NCBI GenBank assembly: GCA_002715965.1
Contig: PBAL01000076.1
Coordinates: forward strand, 1-64,000
Direction: 5' to 3'
Length of the DNA: 64,000 nt
Source: Verrucomicrobiales bacterium
GTDB taxonomy: Bacteria; Verrucomicrobiota; Verrucomicrobiia; Limisphaerales; JAYPXF01
The first letter of the stretch is position 1; every line of letters starts with the position of its first letter. This document shows positions 17,289-25,504 of the stretch, one piece after another. A program made the translations under genes and the position numbers. Under the pieces are notes generated by a model that saw only the letters and a program-made list of their open reading frames with translations, had not been told where the DNA came from and searched no databases.

Positions 17289-18197
17289 ATGCACACCACC
17301 GAAATCACTTCAGAAATCCTGAACAACTCAGTCATCGCCGTTCCACCGCTGGCGCGAAATCCCGATCTCACCGTCAACGCGGACGAGAACCGCAAAATTG
17401 TGGATCACATTGAGAAAGGTGGAATCTCGACTCTTCTCTATGGCGGCAATGCGAATTTCTATCACCTCCGCCCCAGTGAGTTCGAACCGCTCATCGGTAC
17501 ACTCGCGGACATCGCCGGCGAAGATACCTTGGTGATTCCATCCGCAGGTCCCGCATACGGCACGCAGATGGACCAGGCGAAAATCCTGGCACAGTCGAAG
17601 TTTCCCACCGCGATGGTCTTGCCGGCGGAAGGCATCATGACCGACGCCGGACTTCTCACCGGCTTCCGTCACTTCGTCGAGGCGATCAGCCGGCCGGCTG
17701 TTCTCTACATCAAGCGTGAGGGATACATCACCCCGCGCGGCGCGGCTCAACTCGTCAACGACGACCTCGTCTCGTTTATCAAGTATGCGATCGTCCGCGA
17801 AGACACGGCGCAGGATGAATTCCTAGATGAACTCGTCCAGCAGGTGGATCCTTCAAAGATCGTCAGTGGAATCGGCGAACAACCTGCGGTCACCCACCTT
17901 ACCCAGTTCAACCTGACCGGATTCACCGCGGGATGCGTATGCGTACGGCCGGATCTCTCCCAGGAACTGCTGGGGGTCATCAAGGCCGGCAAGCTCGACC
18001 GCGCCGCTGACATCCAAGCCATCTTCAAACCACTGGAAGATCTGCGCAACGGCATCAACCCGATCCGCGTGTTGCACGCAGCGGTCCAACTTGCAGACAT
18101 CGCCGAAACCGGGCCGCAGATGCCCCTGCTGTGTGGCTTGAACGACGAGGAAAGCGCGCAGGTGAAGGAAGCGGCCAAAAACCTGCTCAGCGCATGA
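17289..18197 (+). CDS. DapA-family (DHDPS/NAL) lyase or dehydratase
   Basis: A 302-aa TIM-barrel protein of the dihydrodipicolinate synthase/N-acetylneuraminate lyase superfamily. The Schiff-base lysine is in 'RPAVLYIKREGYITP'. The N-terminal 'GGISTLLYGGNANFYHLRPSEFEPLI' replaces the usual GTTGE loop with GGNANF, so it is unlikely to be the lysine-pathway DapA. With the upstream IlvD/Edd dehydratase it most likely acts on a 2-keto-3-deoxy sugar acid, by aldol cleavage or by further dehydration. The two genes are 6 bp apart and surely co-transcribed. The specific product is inferred. Confidence 0.85.
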   Translation: MHTTEITSEILNNSVIAVPPLARNPDLTVNADENRKIVDHIEKGGISTLLYGGNANFYHLRPSEFEPLIGTLADIAGEDTLVIPSAGPAYGTQMDQAKILAQSKFPTAMVLPAEGIMTDAGLLTGFRHFVEAISRPAVLYIKREGYITPRGAAQLVNDDLVSFIKYAIVREDTAQDEFLDELVQQVDPSKIVSGIGEQPAVTHLTQFNLTGFTAGCVCVRPDLSQELLGVIKAGKLDRAADIQAIFKPLEDLRNGINPIRVLHAAVQLADIAETGPQMPLLCGLNDEESAQVKEAAKNLLSA

Positions 18198-18352
18198 GTC
18201 TAACCCAAACCGAATTGGGGATTGCTCTGATTACTGTCGACCGCGGGGTTTCTTGTGCAGTCCTCGGTTGCGACGACAATTGATCAACAGATATTTTCCC
18301 ATCCAACAACGCTGACTTGGAACAACCCTCACCGCGCAACTAACATCGCGCC

Positions 18353-19315
18353 ATGTTGTATCCGCTGACCTTCAAACCCATCCTCATGGAACGCGTCTGG
18401 GGCGGCCGACGCCTCGGATCGATGTATGGGAAGGAGTTGCCCGCCGAAATGCCCATCGGCGAATCATGGGAAGTCACCGATCGCCCCGAAGGGGTCAGCG
18501 AAATCAAGAATGGCCCGCTCGCTGGAAAAGACCTTCGCTGGTTGATGGAGAATCGTCGAGACGAACTCCTTGGATCGGCGCACGATTACGACGGCCGGTT
18601 TCCGTTGCTGATCAAGATCCTGGACGCCAGCGACAAGCTCTCCTTGCAGGTCCATCCGCCTGCTCACAAGGCCGCGGAGATGAACGGCGAACCGAAGACT
18701 GAGATGTGGTACGTCGCCGATGCCACATCCAACGCAGACGTCTTCGTCGGATTGAAGAACGGAGTCACGCCCGAGCAGTTCCGCGAAAAGGTGGACAATG
18801 GATCAGTTGCCGAGTGCTTTCATCGAATCGAAGTATCCAAGGGTGACGTGATGTTCCTTCCCAGCGGCCGTGTTCACGCGCTTGGTGCGGGAAGTGTGAT
18901 TTTTGAAATTCAGCAAAACTCCAATACGACCTATCGCGTGTTTGATTGGAATCGCGTCGGACGCGATGGCAATCCGCGCGAGCTGCACATCGAGCAGGCG
19001 ATGGAGTCGATTGATTTTCAGGATTTCGAACCAGGCTTGGTGGGCGATGGGTTCAGCGGGGAACCGGTTGGCCGAAGGCCGCTGGTGGAAGACCCCTTGT
19101 TCACGGTGGAGAACTTCAGGGCTTGCGCTGGTGAATCGATGGTTCCAAGCGCCGGGCAATGCCATGTGATCGCGTGTCTCAGCGGGGAGCTTTCCATTGA
19201 AGATGCTGTAAGTTTGAAGCCGGGCGAGTTTTGTCTGCTTCCGGCCTGCCTGGAGTCCGCGAAAATCAAGGCAGCCTCAGATTCCGAATGGCTTATGGCC
19301 ACGCCGGGAGAATAG
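18353..19315 (+). CDS. manA: Mannose-6-phosphate isomerase, class I (short form)
   Basis: A zinc cupin enzyme that interconverts mannose-6-phosphate and fructose-6-phosphate. The 320 aa fit the short Bacillus-type class. Metal ligands are visible as 'LSLQVHPP' (Gln, His), 'KTEMWYV' (Glu) and 'PSGRVHALGAG' (His). The N-terminus 'LYPLTFKPILMERVWGG' is the family hallmark. It is separated from the dehydratase/lyase pair by 155 bp and convergent with mutL. Confidence 0.93.
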   Translation: MLYPLTFKPILMERVWGGRRLGSMYGKELPAEMPIGESWEVTDRPEGVSEIKNGPLAGKDLRWLMENRRDELLGSAHDYDGRFPLLIKILDASDKLSLQVHPPAHKAAEMNGEPKTEMWYVADATSNADVFVGLKNGVTPEQFREKVDNGSVAECFHRIEVSKGDVMFLPSGRVHALGAGSVIFEIQQNSNTTYRVFDWNRVGRDGNPRELHIEQAMESIDFQDFEPGLVGDGFSGEPVGRRPLVEDPLFTVENFRACAGESMVPSAGQCHVIACLSGELSIEDAVSLKPGEFCLLPACLESAKIKAASDSEWLMATPGE

Positions 19316-19336
19316 TTCCTGTACGTTTTCCAGGAT

Positions 19337-21280
19337 CTATTGGACGCGCCCAAACTTCTTCTCCAACTCCCCCATGCTCATCTCGATCAAGGTCGGGCGG
19401 CCGTGAGGGCAGGTGTAAGGCATGCGACAATGTCGAAGGTCGTTTACCAGGTTGTCCAACTCTGCATCGGCCAGGGGATCATTGGCCTTCACGGCGTGTC
19501 GGCAGACCGTCTTGGCCACCATGTCTTCGCCGAGGCGCATGCTGTTCACGCCATCGCCCGCGGCTTTGAGTTGATCGATCATCTGAAGGGTGAACTGCTT
19601 CGGATCGGGCACCTTGATGAACGGGGGCAGCGCCTCAAGCAGGAACGTGCGTTCGCCAAACTCGTTCAGTTCCACACCCATCCGATTGAGATGCGCCATT
19701 TGTGAACGAACGAACTCGGTATCGCGCGCTGAGAGTTCAATCGTTTCAGGGAGCAGCAATCTCTGTGACGGTGCGTTTTCATTCTTCTCCATGCGCTCCA
19801 GCATCTGCTCAAAAAGGATGCGTTCGTGCGCGGCGTGCTGGTCCATCAAAACCATGCCGCGATCCGATTCGAGCACGACATAAAGCCGGCCGATCACGCC
19901 GACCAGGCGAAGCGGAACAGCAAGCAATGGAACGGGGTGGAGCGGAGTCTCCAGTGGTTCGACCCGTGGATCATCCGGCAACGGTTCTCGCGCCGGCGTG
20001 GAGCATTCCGAGTGCGGCTGAGTTGCAGGCGCGCGGTTGAACCCCACGGGCAGAGTTTCCTGCCTCGCCGGCGCCGGCCAATCCGGTTTGGTTTTCGTGC
20101 CGGGAAACAGATCCGGCGCATGCGGGACTGAAACCGGCTCGGCAACCGGAAAACCAATCTCAGTCGTGTGTGTGTTGTCCAACGGGGAATCACCGGGAGT
20201 GATTGCCTGGCGCTCGGTGTGAAAACGCATCAGCGCCTCGCGAACGGCATCGGCGACAAACTTCCGGACCTTGCGTTCCTGGTGAAACTTCACTTCGCGC
20301 TTGGCCGGGTGAATATTTACGTCGACCTCCATGGGATCGATCTCAAGGAAGAGACAGCAAACCGGAAAACGACCTTTCATCAAGGCAGTGTGATAACCTT
20401 CGATGAGTGCCGCGTTCATGCCGCGGTTTTCGACCGGCCTGCGATTGACGAAGAGGTTCTGGTCAGAACGCGTTGATCGGGAAACGCCGGGAGCACCAAT
20501 GAAACCCCAGAGTCGCAGGTTACGAATCTCGGTTTCGGTCACGTATTCTTCCTCTGCCGGGTTCCGGACCTTGACCTCGTAGTGTCCGGAATGATCGAGC
20601 GAAAGCAGCTTCAGGTCGTTGCCGTGCAGATTGCGAATGCGCTCCTTCAGGCAATCGGCCTCCCCGTCGTGTTTGACCGCCGGAAGCTGAATCGTTGTGC
20701 GACCATTTTGAATCAGCGTGAAGGCGATGCGCGGATGAGCCAGGGCAGCGAGTGTCAGGTAGTGCTGGACGTGCGCACGTTCAGTCTCTTCCGTCCGCAG
20801 GAACTTCCGACGCGCCGGGATGTTGAAGAACAGCTGGCGCACCTCGATGGACGTTCCGATCGGAGCGCCCGCGGATTTGACGGCCTGAATCTTCCCGCCG
20901 TTGATAATAACTTGAGTCGCTTCTTCACTCTCCCTCTCGCGCGTCGTAAGCGTGAAGCGGCTCACGCTCGAAATGCTCGGCAGCGCTTCGCCACGGAATC
21001 CCATCGTCCCGATCTCAAACAGATCCGACGCCTGTCGAATCTTGCTGGTTGCGTGTCGTTCGAGGCACATCAGGGCATCGTCCTTGTTCATGCCCAGGCC
21101 GTCGTCGGTGACGCGAATCAGGCTGCGACCTCCGGCCTGGGTTTCCACCGTGATGCGACCGGCCTCCGCGTCGATGCTGTTCTCAACCAGCTCCTTGATC
21201 ACGCTCGCGGGCCGCTCAATCACTTCGCCCGCGGCGATCTGGTTGGCGACCTGCTCGGAGAGCAGTTGGACCCGGTTCAT
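19337..21280 (-). CDS. mutL: DNA mismatch repair protein MutL (endonuclease type)
   Basis: A 647-aa MutL. The N-terminal GHKL ATPase has 'RPASVIKELVENSIDAEAG', 'VTDDGLGM', 'ATSKI' and 'GFRGEALPSISSVS'. The C-terminal domain keeps the metal-dependent nicking motif 'DQHAAHERILFE', plus 'CRHAVKA' and 'CPHGRP'. It therefore nicks the nascent strand itself, as expected where MutH is missing. A proline-rich linker lies around residues 370-440. It is transcribed toward manA and shares orientation with coaX-birA-nadC, but a 46-bp gap separates it from coaX. Confidence 0.96.
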   Translation of the reverse strand: MNRVQLLSEQVANQIAAGEVIERPASVIKELVENSIDAEAGRITVETQAGGRSLIRVTDDGLGMNKDDALMCLERHATSKIRQASDLFEIGTMGFRGEALPSISSVSRFTLTTRERESEEATQVIINGGKIQAVKSAGAPIGTSIEVRQLFFNIPARRKFLRTEETERAHVQHYLTLAALAHPRIAFTLIQNGRTTIQLPAVKHDGEADCLKERIRNLHGNDLKLLSLDHSGHYEVKVRNPAEEEYVTETEIRNLRLWGFIGAPGVSRSTRSDQNLFVNRRPVENRGMNAALIEGYHTALMKGRFPVCCLFLEIDPMEVDVNIHPAKREVKFHQERKVRKFVADAVREALMRFHTERQAITPGDSPLDNTHTTEIGFPVAEPVSVPHAPDLFPGTKTKPDWPAPARQETLPVGFNRAPATQPHSECSTPAREPLPDDPRVEPLETPLHPVPLLAVPLRLVGVIGRLYVVLESDRGMVLMDQHAAHERILFEQMLERMEKNENAPSQRLLLPETIELSARDTEFVRSQMAHLNRMGVELNEFGERTFLLEALPPFIKVPDPKQFTLQMIDQLKAAGDGVNSMRLGEDMVAKTVCRHAVKANDPLADAELDNLVNDLRHCRMPYTCPHGRPTLIEMSMGELEKKFGRVQ

Positions 21281-21326
21281 CGCGGGAAGCGTAAAGAATC
21301 GATTCGCGACTGGGAGGAAAAGTTAC

Positions 21327-22073
21327 TCACGCCGAACGGCTCTCAAGAAACAGGCGCAGTCCTTCCAAGGTCAGCCGCGGATCCACCGACGCGATCTCGG
21401 GAATCTTGGCCGCAATCTTGCCGGCGTAACCACCCGTGGCAATCACGGGCAGGCAGGTGGAGCCAAGTTCCGTTTGAAGACGTCGCACCAGTTCCGAGAT
21501 CAATCCGCGATAACCGTGCACGGCCCCGGCGAGCATTGCCTCACGTGTGCTCTTTCCGATGACGCTTTGCGGTTCCTCGATTTCAATACGGGGAAGGAGC
21601 GCCGTCTTTTCGTGAAGATAATCCGTCATGGCCGAAACACCGGGTGCGATGATTCCACCGACGTAACACCCGCGGCTGTCAACCACGTCAAAGGTCACCG
21701 CCGTGCCGAAATCCACCACGACCGATGGCGCGCCCAGGCGATGGTAGGCCGCGATTGCGTTCGCCAATCGGTCCGGTCCGATGCTGGCAGGCTCGGGATA
21801 ATCCAGCCCCACACCGGTCAAGTTCATGTGCGTCAATTCCTCCGCGTGAAATCCGAAGGCCTGTTGCAGCGCGACCTGCATCACCGAAGTACGATCGGGA
21901 ACGACGCTGCAGATTGCCGCGCACTTGATCTGGTTGCCGAACCCGCGCAAGTGTTCCTCAATCTCAGGCACGGTCGAGCCGTGCGTGGCGATCGTCGTCT
22001 GCGATACCACCATTTCATCGTCCGCCAAACCGACGTGCGTGTGGGTGTTGCCGATGTCGAGCAGGATCTTCAT
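21327..22073 (-). CDS. coaX: Type III pantothenate kinase
   Basis: Performs the first step of coenzyme A synthesis, phosphorylation of pantothenate. The 248-aa protein has the acetate-kinase/actin fold motifs 'LLDIGNTHTHVGL' (phosphate 1), 'GPDRLANAIAAYH' and 'VVDFGTAVTFDVVDSRGCYVGGIIAPGV', and the glycine-rich 'VIATGGYAGKI' near the end. The start ATG overlaps the birA stop by 4 nt (ATGA), an arrangement seen in many bacteria where birA and coaX are adjacent. Confidence 0.96.
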   Translation of the reverse strand: MKILLDIGNTHTHVGLADDEMVVSQTTIATHGSTVPEIEEHLRGFGNQIKCAAICSVVPDRTSVMQVALQQAFGFHAEELTHMNLTGVGLDYPEPASIGPDRLANAIAAYHRLGAPSVVVDFGTAVTFDVVDSRGCYVGGIIAPGVSAMTDYLHEKTALLPRIEIEEPQSVIGKSTREAMLAGAVHGYRGLISELVRRLQTELGSTCLPVIATGGYAGKIAAKIPEIASVDPRLTLEGLRLFLESRSA

Positions 22074-23044
22074 TTCTCCACCACGACGTCCCCGCCGATG
22101 ATGCGTTCCAGGCGGCCGTGCGAAGTGCGCACCATCAGCGAACCGTCCACATCAAGGGATTCCGCGCGCCCGGAGATTCTCTGGTCACCGATCGAAATGG
22201 AAACGTTCTTGCCCAATGTCACACACTGGTTCTCCCATTCCTCGGCGAGTTCCCGGAATTGTCCCGCAACGATGCGCGAGTAGTCATGGTCCAACTCTTC
22301 AAGCATGCGGGCCGCGAGCGCCGGGCGATCGATCTTCTTGCCGGCGACCATTCGCAGTGAGGTGGCGATTCCGAGAAGTTCGGGAGGCAGTTCCGAGGCG
22401 CTGAGATTCACATCCACCCCAATCCCGACCACGAGATACTTGATGCCGTCCAGTTCGGCGCTCATTTCCGTCAGAATCCCGGCGATTTTTTTGCCGTCGA
22501 TCAGAAGGTCGTTTGGCCACTTGATCTCCACTTTCCGATCGATCACCGAACTGATCGCCCGCGCGAGCGCGGTGGCCGTGGACACCGTGATCTGCGTGGC
22601 GGATTCAGTGCGAAGATTGGGGCGGAGAAGAATCGAAAACCACAGGCCCTTCTTTGCCGGCGAAACCCAGCGCCGTCCCATGCGGCCGCGGCCACGCGTC
22701 TGTGTTTCCGCAAACACAACGACGCCTTCCGGGGCACCGTCCCGCGCGATCTTTTCGACGATGTCATTGGTGGAAGCGGTTTTGTTGAAAACGCGGATTT
22801 CACGGCCAATGGTCTTCACCGGTTTCAGTCGTGCCAACAGGTCATCCGCATGCAGTCCGTCCGGTGCCGCGGTCAGTCGATAACCCTGGTGCGGGTTGGC
22901 ATCGATTTCGTATCCCACCAAACGCAGAGCCTTGATGCGCGCCCAGATTGCCGCGCGACTCACCCCGGCCTGCTCCGCCAGATCGGAACCGGAAACCGTT
23001 TCCGATTCCCGAAGTGATTTCAGGATGAGGGTGTCCAGCGTCAC
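22070..23044 (-). CDS. birA: Biotin-[acetyl-CoA carboxylase] ligase / biotin repressor BirA
   Basis: A 324-aa bifunctional BirA. The N-terminal winged helix 'LKSLRESETVSGSDLAEQAGVSRAAIWARIKALRLVGYEI' binds DNA. The ligase domain shows the biotinyl-AMP loop 'TRGRGRMGRRWVSPAKKGLWFSILLRP' and 'KWPNDLLIDGKKIAGILTE'. A C-terminal SH3-like domain follows. The ORF track starts at an ATG inside nadC; GTG 23044 is preferred because it begins one base after the nadC stop and gives the normal N-terminus. A biotin-regulated operator was not sought elsewhere. It attaches biotin to carboxyl carrier protein. Confidence 0.94.
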   Translation of the reverse strand: MTLDTLILKSLRESETVSGSDLAEQAGVSRAAIWARIKALRLVGYEIDANPHQGYRLTAAPDGLHADDLLARLKPVKTIGREIRVFNKTASTNDIVEKIARDGAPEGVVVFAETQTRGRGRMGRRWVSPAKKGLWFSILLRPNLRTESATQITVSTATALARAISSVIDRKVEIKWPNDLLIDGKKIAGILTEMSAELDGIKYLVVGIGVDVNLSASELPPELLGIATSLRMVAGKKIDRPALAARMLEELDHDYSRIVAGQFRELAEEWENQCVTLGKNVSISIGDQRISGRAESLDVDGSLMVRTSHGRLERIIGGDVVVEK

Positions 23045-23045
23045 G

Positions 23046-23900
23046 TCAGTCGATGAAGTCGAGTCCGATGTCCACGGCGCGGACGGAATGAGTAATGGCG
23101 CCGACTGAAACAAAATCCACACCGGACGCGGCAATTTCGGCAACCGTTTCCAAGGTCACGCCCCCGCTGGCCTCGGTCTTGGCCCTGCCTGCCACCAGCG
23201 TGACAGCCTCACAAAGTTCTGCCGGTGACATGTTGTCCAGCAGAATCATGTCGGCACCCGCGTCCACCGCCTGCTCAACCTGAGAAAGTTCATCGGCCTC
23301 CACTTCAACCTTCAGCTCCGGGTATTGTTCGCGCGCGCGAGCCACCGCGGCATGGATGGCACTGGGTTGTTCGCTGCGAAGGGCGGCCAAGTGGTTGTCC
23401 TTGATCATCACGAGATCAAACAGGCCGAGCCGATGATTCGTTCCGCCACCGCAGGCAACTGCGTATTTCTCAAATCGACGCCAACCGGGCGTCGTCTTGC
23501 GTGTATCCAGGATCTCCGCGTCCGTACCTTCGATTTCTTTCACAAACTCACGGGTGGCGGTGGCGATCCCGCTCAATCGTTGCAGAAAGTTCAAAGCCAC
23601 CCGCTCGCCGGTCAGAATTGAACGCGCCGAACCGGAGATTTCGAGAATGACCTCACCCGCATCACAGTTGTCACCATCGCGTTTCAACTTCCTGCATGAA
23701 ATCTCGGAATTCAGCTCCCGGAACGCGCACTCAACGAACGCCAGCCCGGCAACCACCATTGCCTCACGCGCGACGAACCGCGCCGAGGCAAGGGCATCCG
23801 CCGGGATGGTGGAGTTGCTGGTGGCATCGCCACGTCCCACATCCTCCGCCAACGCGGCTCGCACCGCTGCGGTGATTTCTTCAGCGCTGATCTCAGGCAC
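23046..23900 (-). CDS. nadC: Nicotinate-nucleotide pyrophosphorylase (carboxylating)
   Basis: Converts quinolinate and PRPP to nicotinate mononucleotide in de novo NAD synthesis. The 284 aa include 'EDVGRGDATSNSTIP', 'LNFLQRLSGIATATREFV', 'LDTRKTTPGWRRFEKYAVACGGGTNHRLGLFDLVMIKDNH' and 'VEVEADELSQV', all family landmarks. The track ORF extends to 24020 into the DUF1501 gene; GTG 23900 (MPEISAEEITAAV) is chosen because it gives standard length and clears the upstream stop. It ends one base before birA, forming a nadC-birA-coaX cofactor cluster. No nadA or nadB is in the window. Confidence 0.95.
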   Translation of the reverse strand: MPEISAEEITAAVRAALAEDVGRGDATSNSTIPADALASARFVAREAMVVAGLAFVECAFRELNSEISCRKLKRDGDNCDAGEVILEISGSARSILTGERVALNFLQRLSGIATATREFVKEIEGTDAEILDTRKTTPGWRRFEKYAVACGGGTNHRLGLFDLVMIKDNHLAALRSEQPSAIHAAVARAREQYPELKVEVEADELSQVEQAVDAGADMILLDNMSPAELCEAVTLVAGRAKTEASGGVTLETVAEIAASGVDFVSVGAITHSVRAVDIGLDFID

Positions 23901-23988
23901 GGGGGAAGAGTGGAGGAAAGCCCAGAAGCAGGCGAGCTTGGGAATCGATTGCGTGCAAAAACGCACCCGAGGTGAAGCTCCGCACCGA

Positions 23989-25443
23989 CTACGCCAAAAC
24001 GTCCTGAATGACGTGCCCATGAACGTCGGTCAGCCGGCGTTCGAAGCCGTTGTGGTAATAGGTGAGGCGTTTGTGATCGAGGCCGAGGAGGTGAAGTATG
24101 GTGGCGTGGAAATCGTAGATGGTTGAGACGTTCTCCGCGGCCTTCCAACCGAAGGCGTCGGTTGCTCCGTACGAAAACCCCTTCTTTACCCCGGCGCCGG
24201 CAAGCCAGCCGGTGAATCCATCCGGGTTGTGGTCGCGTCCGCTCGCGCCTTTCTGAAAGGTCGGCATGCGGCCGAACTCCGTGCACCAGACCACCAGCGT
24301 GTCTTTCAACAAACCGCGCTGTTTCAGATCGCGCAACAAGGCGGCCGCGGGTTGATCGAGAACCGGGCCGTGCTTGCTGTATTGCTCGACGATCTTCTTG
24401 TGCCCGTCCCAATTGCTCACGCCTTCACCGCCGGTCTGGTAGGCGCCGTTGAAGAGCTGAACGAAGCGAACGCCCTTCTCGATCAGGCGACGGGCGAGGA
24501 TGCAGTTCTTGGCGAAGGAGGCTTTCAGCGGATTGGTTGCGTCGTCCGCGCCATACATCTTGACGATGCTCTGCGGTTCCGTCGAAAGATCGCTGACCTC
24601 GGGAACACTCAACTGCATCTTCGCGGCCAGTTCGTAACTCGAAATCCGTGCGGCCAGCTGGCTGTCACCCGGGTAGTGCGCGAGATGACGTTCGTTCAGG
24701 CGCTGGAGAAACCCACGGGTGGCGCGATCAGTCTTGGCATCCACACCTACGGGGCGATCGAGATTTCGAAGCGGTTTGGTGGCATTGAAATCCGTGCCTT
24801 GGAACGCGGCTGGCAGGAATCCCGGTCCCCAATTGTTCACGCTTGATTGCGGTGTTCCGCGCGGATCCGGAATCGCAACGTAAGCCGGGAGGTTTGAGTT
24901 TTCCGAACCCAATGCCCAGGTCACCCAGGCCCCCATGCTGGGAAAGCCATCGAGGGTGTAGCCGGTGGACATGAAGTTCTCGCCGGGACCGTGCGTGTTG
25001 GTCTTGCCGGTGAGCGAATGGACGAAACACATCTCATCCGCCATGTCGCCCAGCATCGGAACAAGATTGGAAACCATCTTGCCGCTCTGCCCGCGCGGAT
25101 GAAATTCCCAGGGACTTCGCGTCAGGTTGCCCTGATCGCCTTGAAAGGTTTTCAGACCCTCAGCACCAGGCATCGGCTGGCCGTGGCGTTTCAACAATTC
25201 AGGTTTGAATTCGAAGGTATCGACATGGCTGCATGCGCCCGAACAGAAGATGACGAGGACGTTCTTCGCCCGGCCGCTGAAATGCGTGTCGCGTGGAGCG
25301 AAAGGCTGGCCGGAATCGATCTTCGGACGGATGGGCGAAGCTCCAAGCAGGCCGGATTCCTGAAGAAGGGATGCGAGCGCGATGCCGCTGAGACCGCATG
25401 CGGAATCAGAGAGAAAGGTGCGACGATTAAGGAGCGGGTTCAT
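23989..25443 (-). CDS. DUF1501 family Tat-exported protein
   Basis: A 484-aa protein of the DUF1501 family, common in Planctomycetes and Verrucomicrobia and distantly related to alkaline-phosphatase/sulfatase folds. The twin-arginine signal is '[27 protein letters not shown]'. Typical segments follow: '[25 protein letters not shown]', '[22 protein letters not shown]', '[10 protein letters not shown]' and '[19 protein letters not shown]'. These genes usually lie beside DUF1549/DUF1553 cytochrome genes, and that is so here, 61 bp downstream of one. The biochemical role is unknown; co-occurrence suggests a shared periplasmic function. ATG 25443 is used because it starts directly at the Tat signal. 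Confidence 0.9.
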   Translation of the reverse strand: MNPLLNRRTFLSDSACGLSGIALASLLQESGLLGASPIRPKIDSGQPFAPRDTHFSGRAKNVLVIFCSGACSHVDTFEFKPELLKRHGQPMPGAEGLKTFQGDQGNLTRSPWEFHPRGQSGKMVSNLVPMLGDMADEMCFVHSLTGKTNTHGPGENFMSTGYTLDGFPSMGAWVTWALGSENSNLPAYVAIPDPRGTPQSSVNNWGPGFLPAAFQGTDFNATKPLRNLDRPVGVDAKTDRATRGFLQRLNERHLAHYPGDSQLAARISSYELAAKMQLSVPEVSDLSTEPQSIVKMYGADDATNPLKASFAKNCILARRLIEKGVRFVQLFNGAYQTGGEGVSNWDGHKKIVEQYSKHGPVLDQPAAALLRDLKQRGLLKDTLVVWCTEFGRMPTFQKGASGRDHNPDGFTGWLAGAGVKKGFSYGATDAFGWKAAENVSTIYDFHATILHLLGLDHKRLTYYHNGFERRLTDVHGHVIQDVLA

Positions 25444-25504
25444 CGGCTGACAGCGTGGGCATGAACGCTCACGCATTGGTTCAGATCTCTGTGTTTATCT
25501 GTGG

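Noticed and set aside
20952-22283. 443-aa plus-strand ORF
   Set aside because: Antisense to mutL and coaX; low-complexity Arg/Ser composition typical of a shadow frame.
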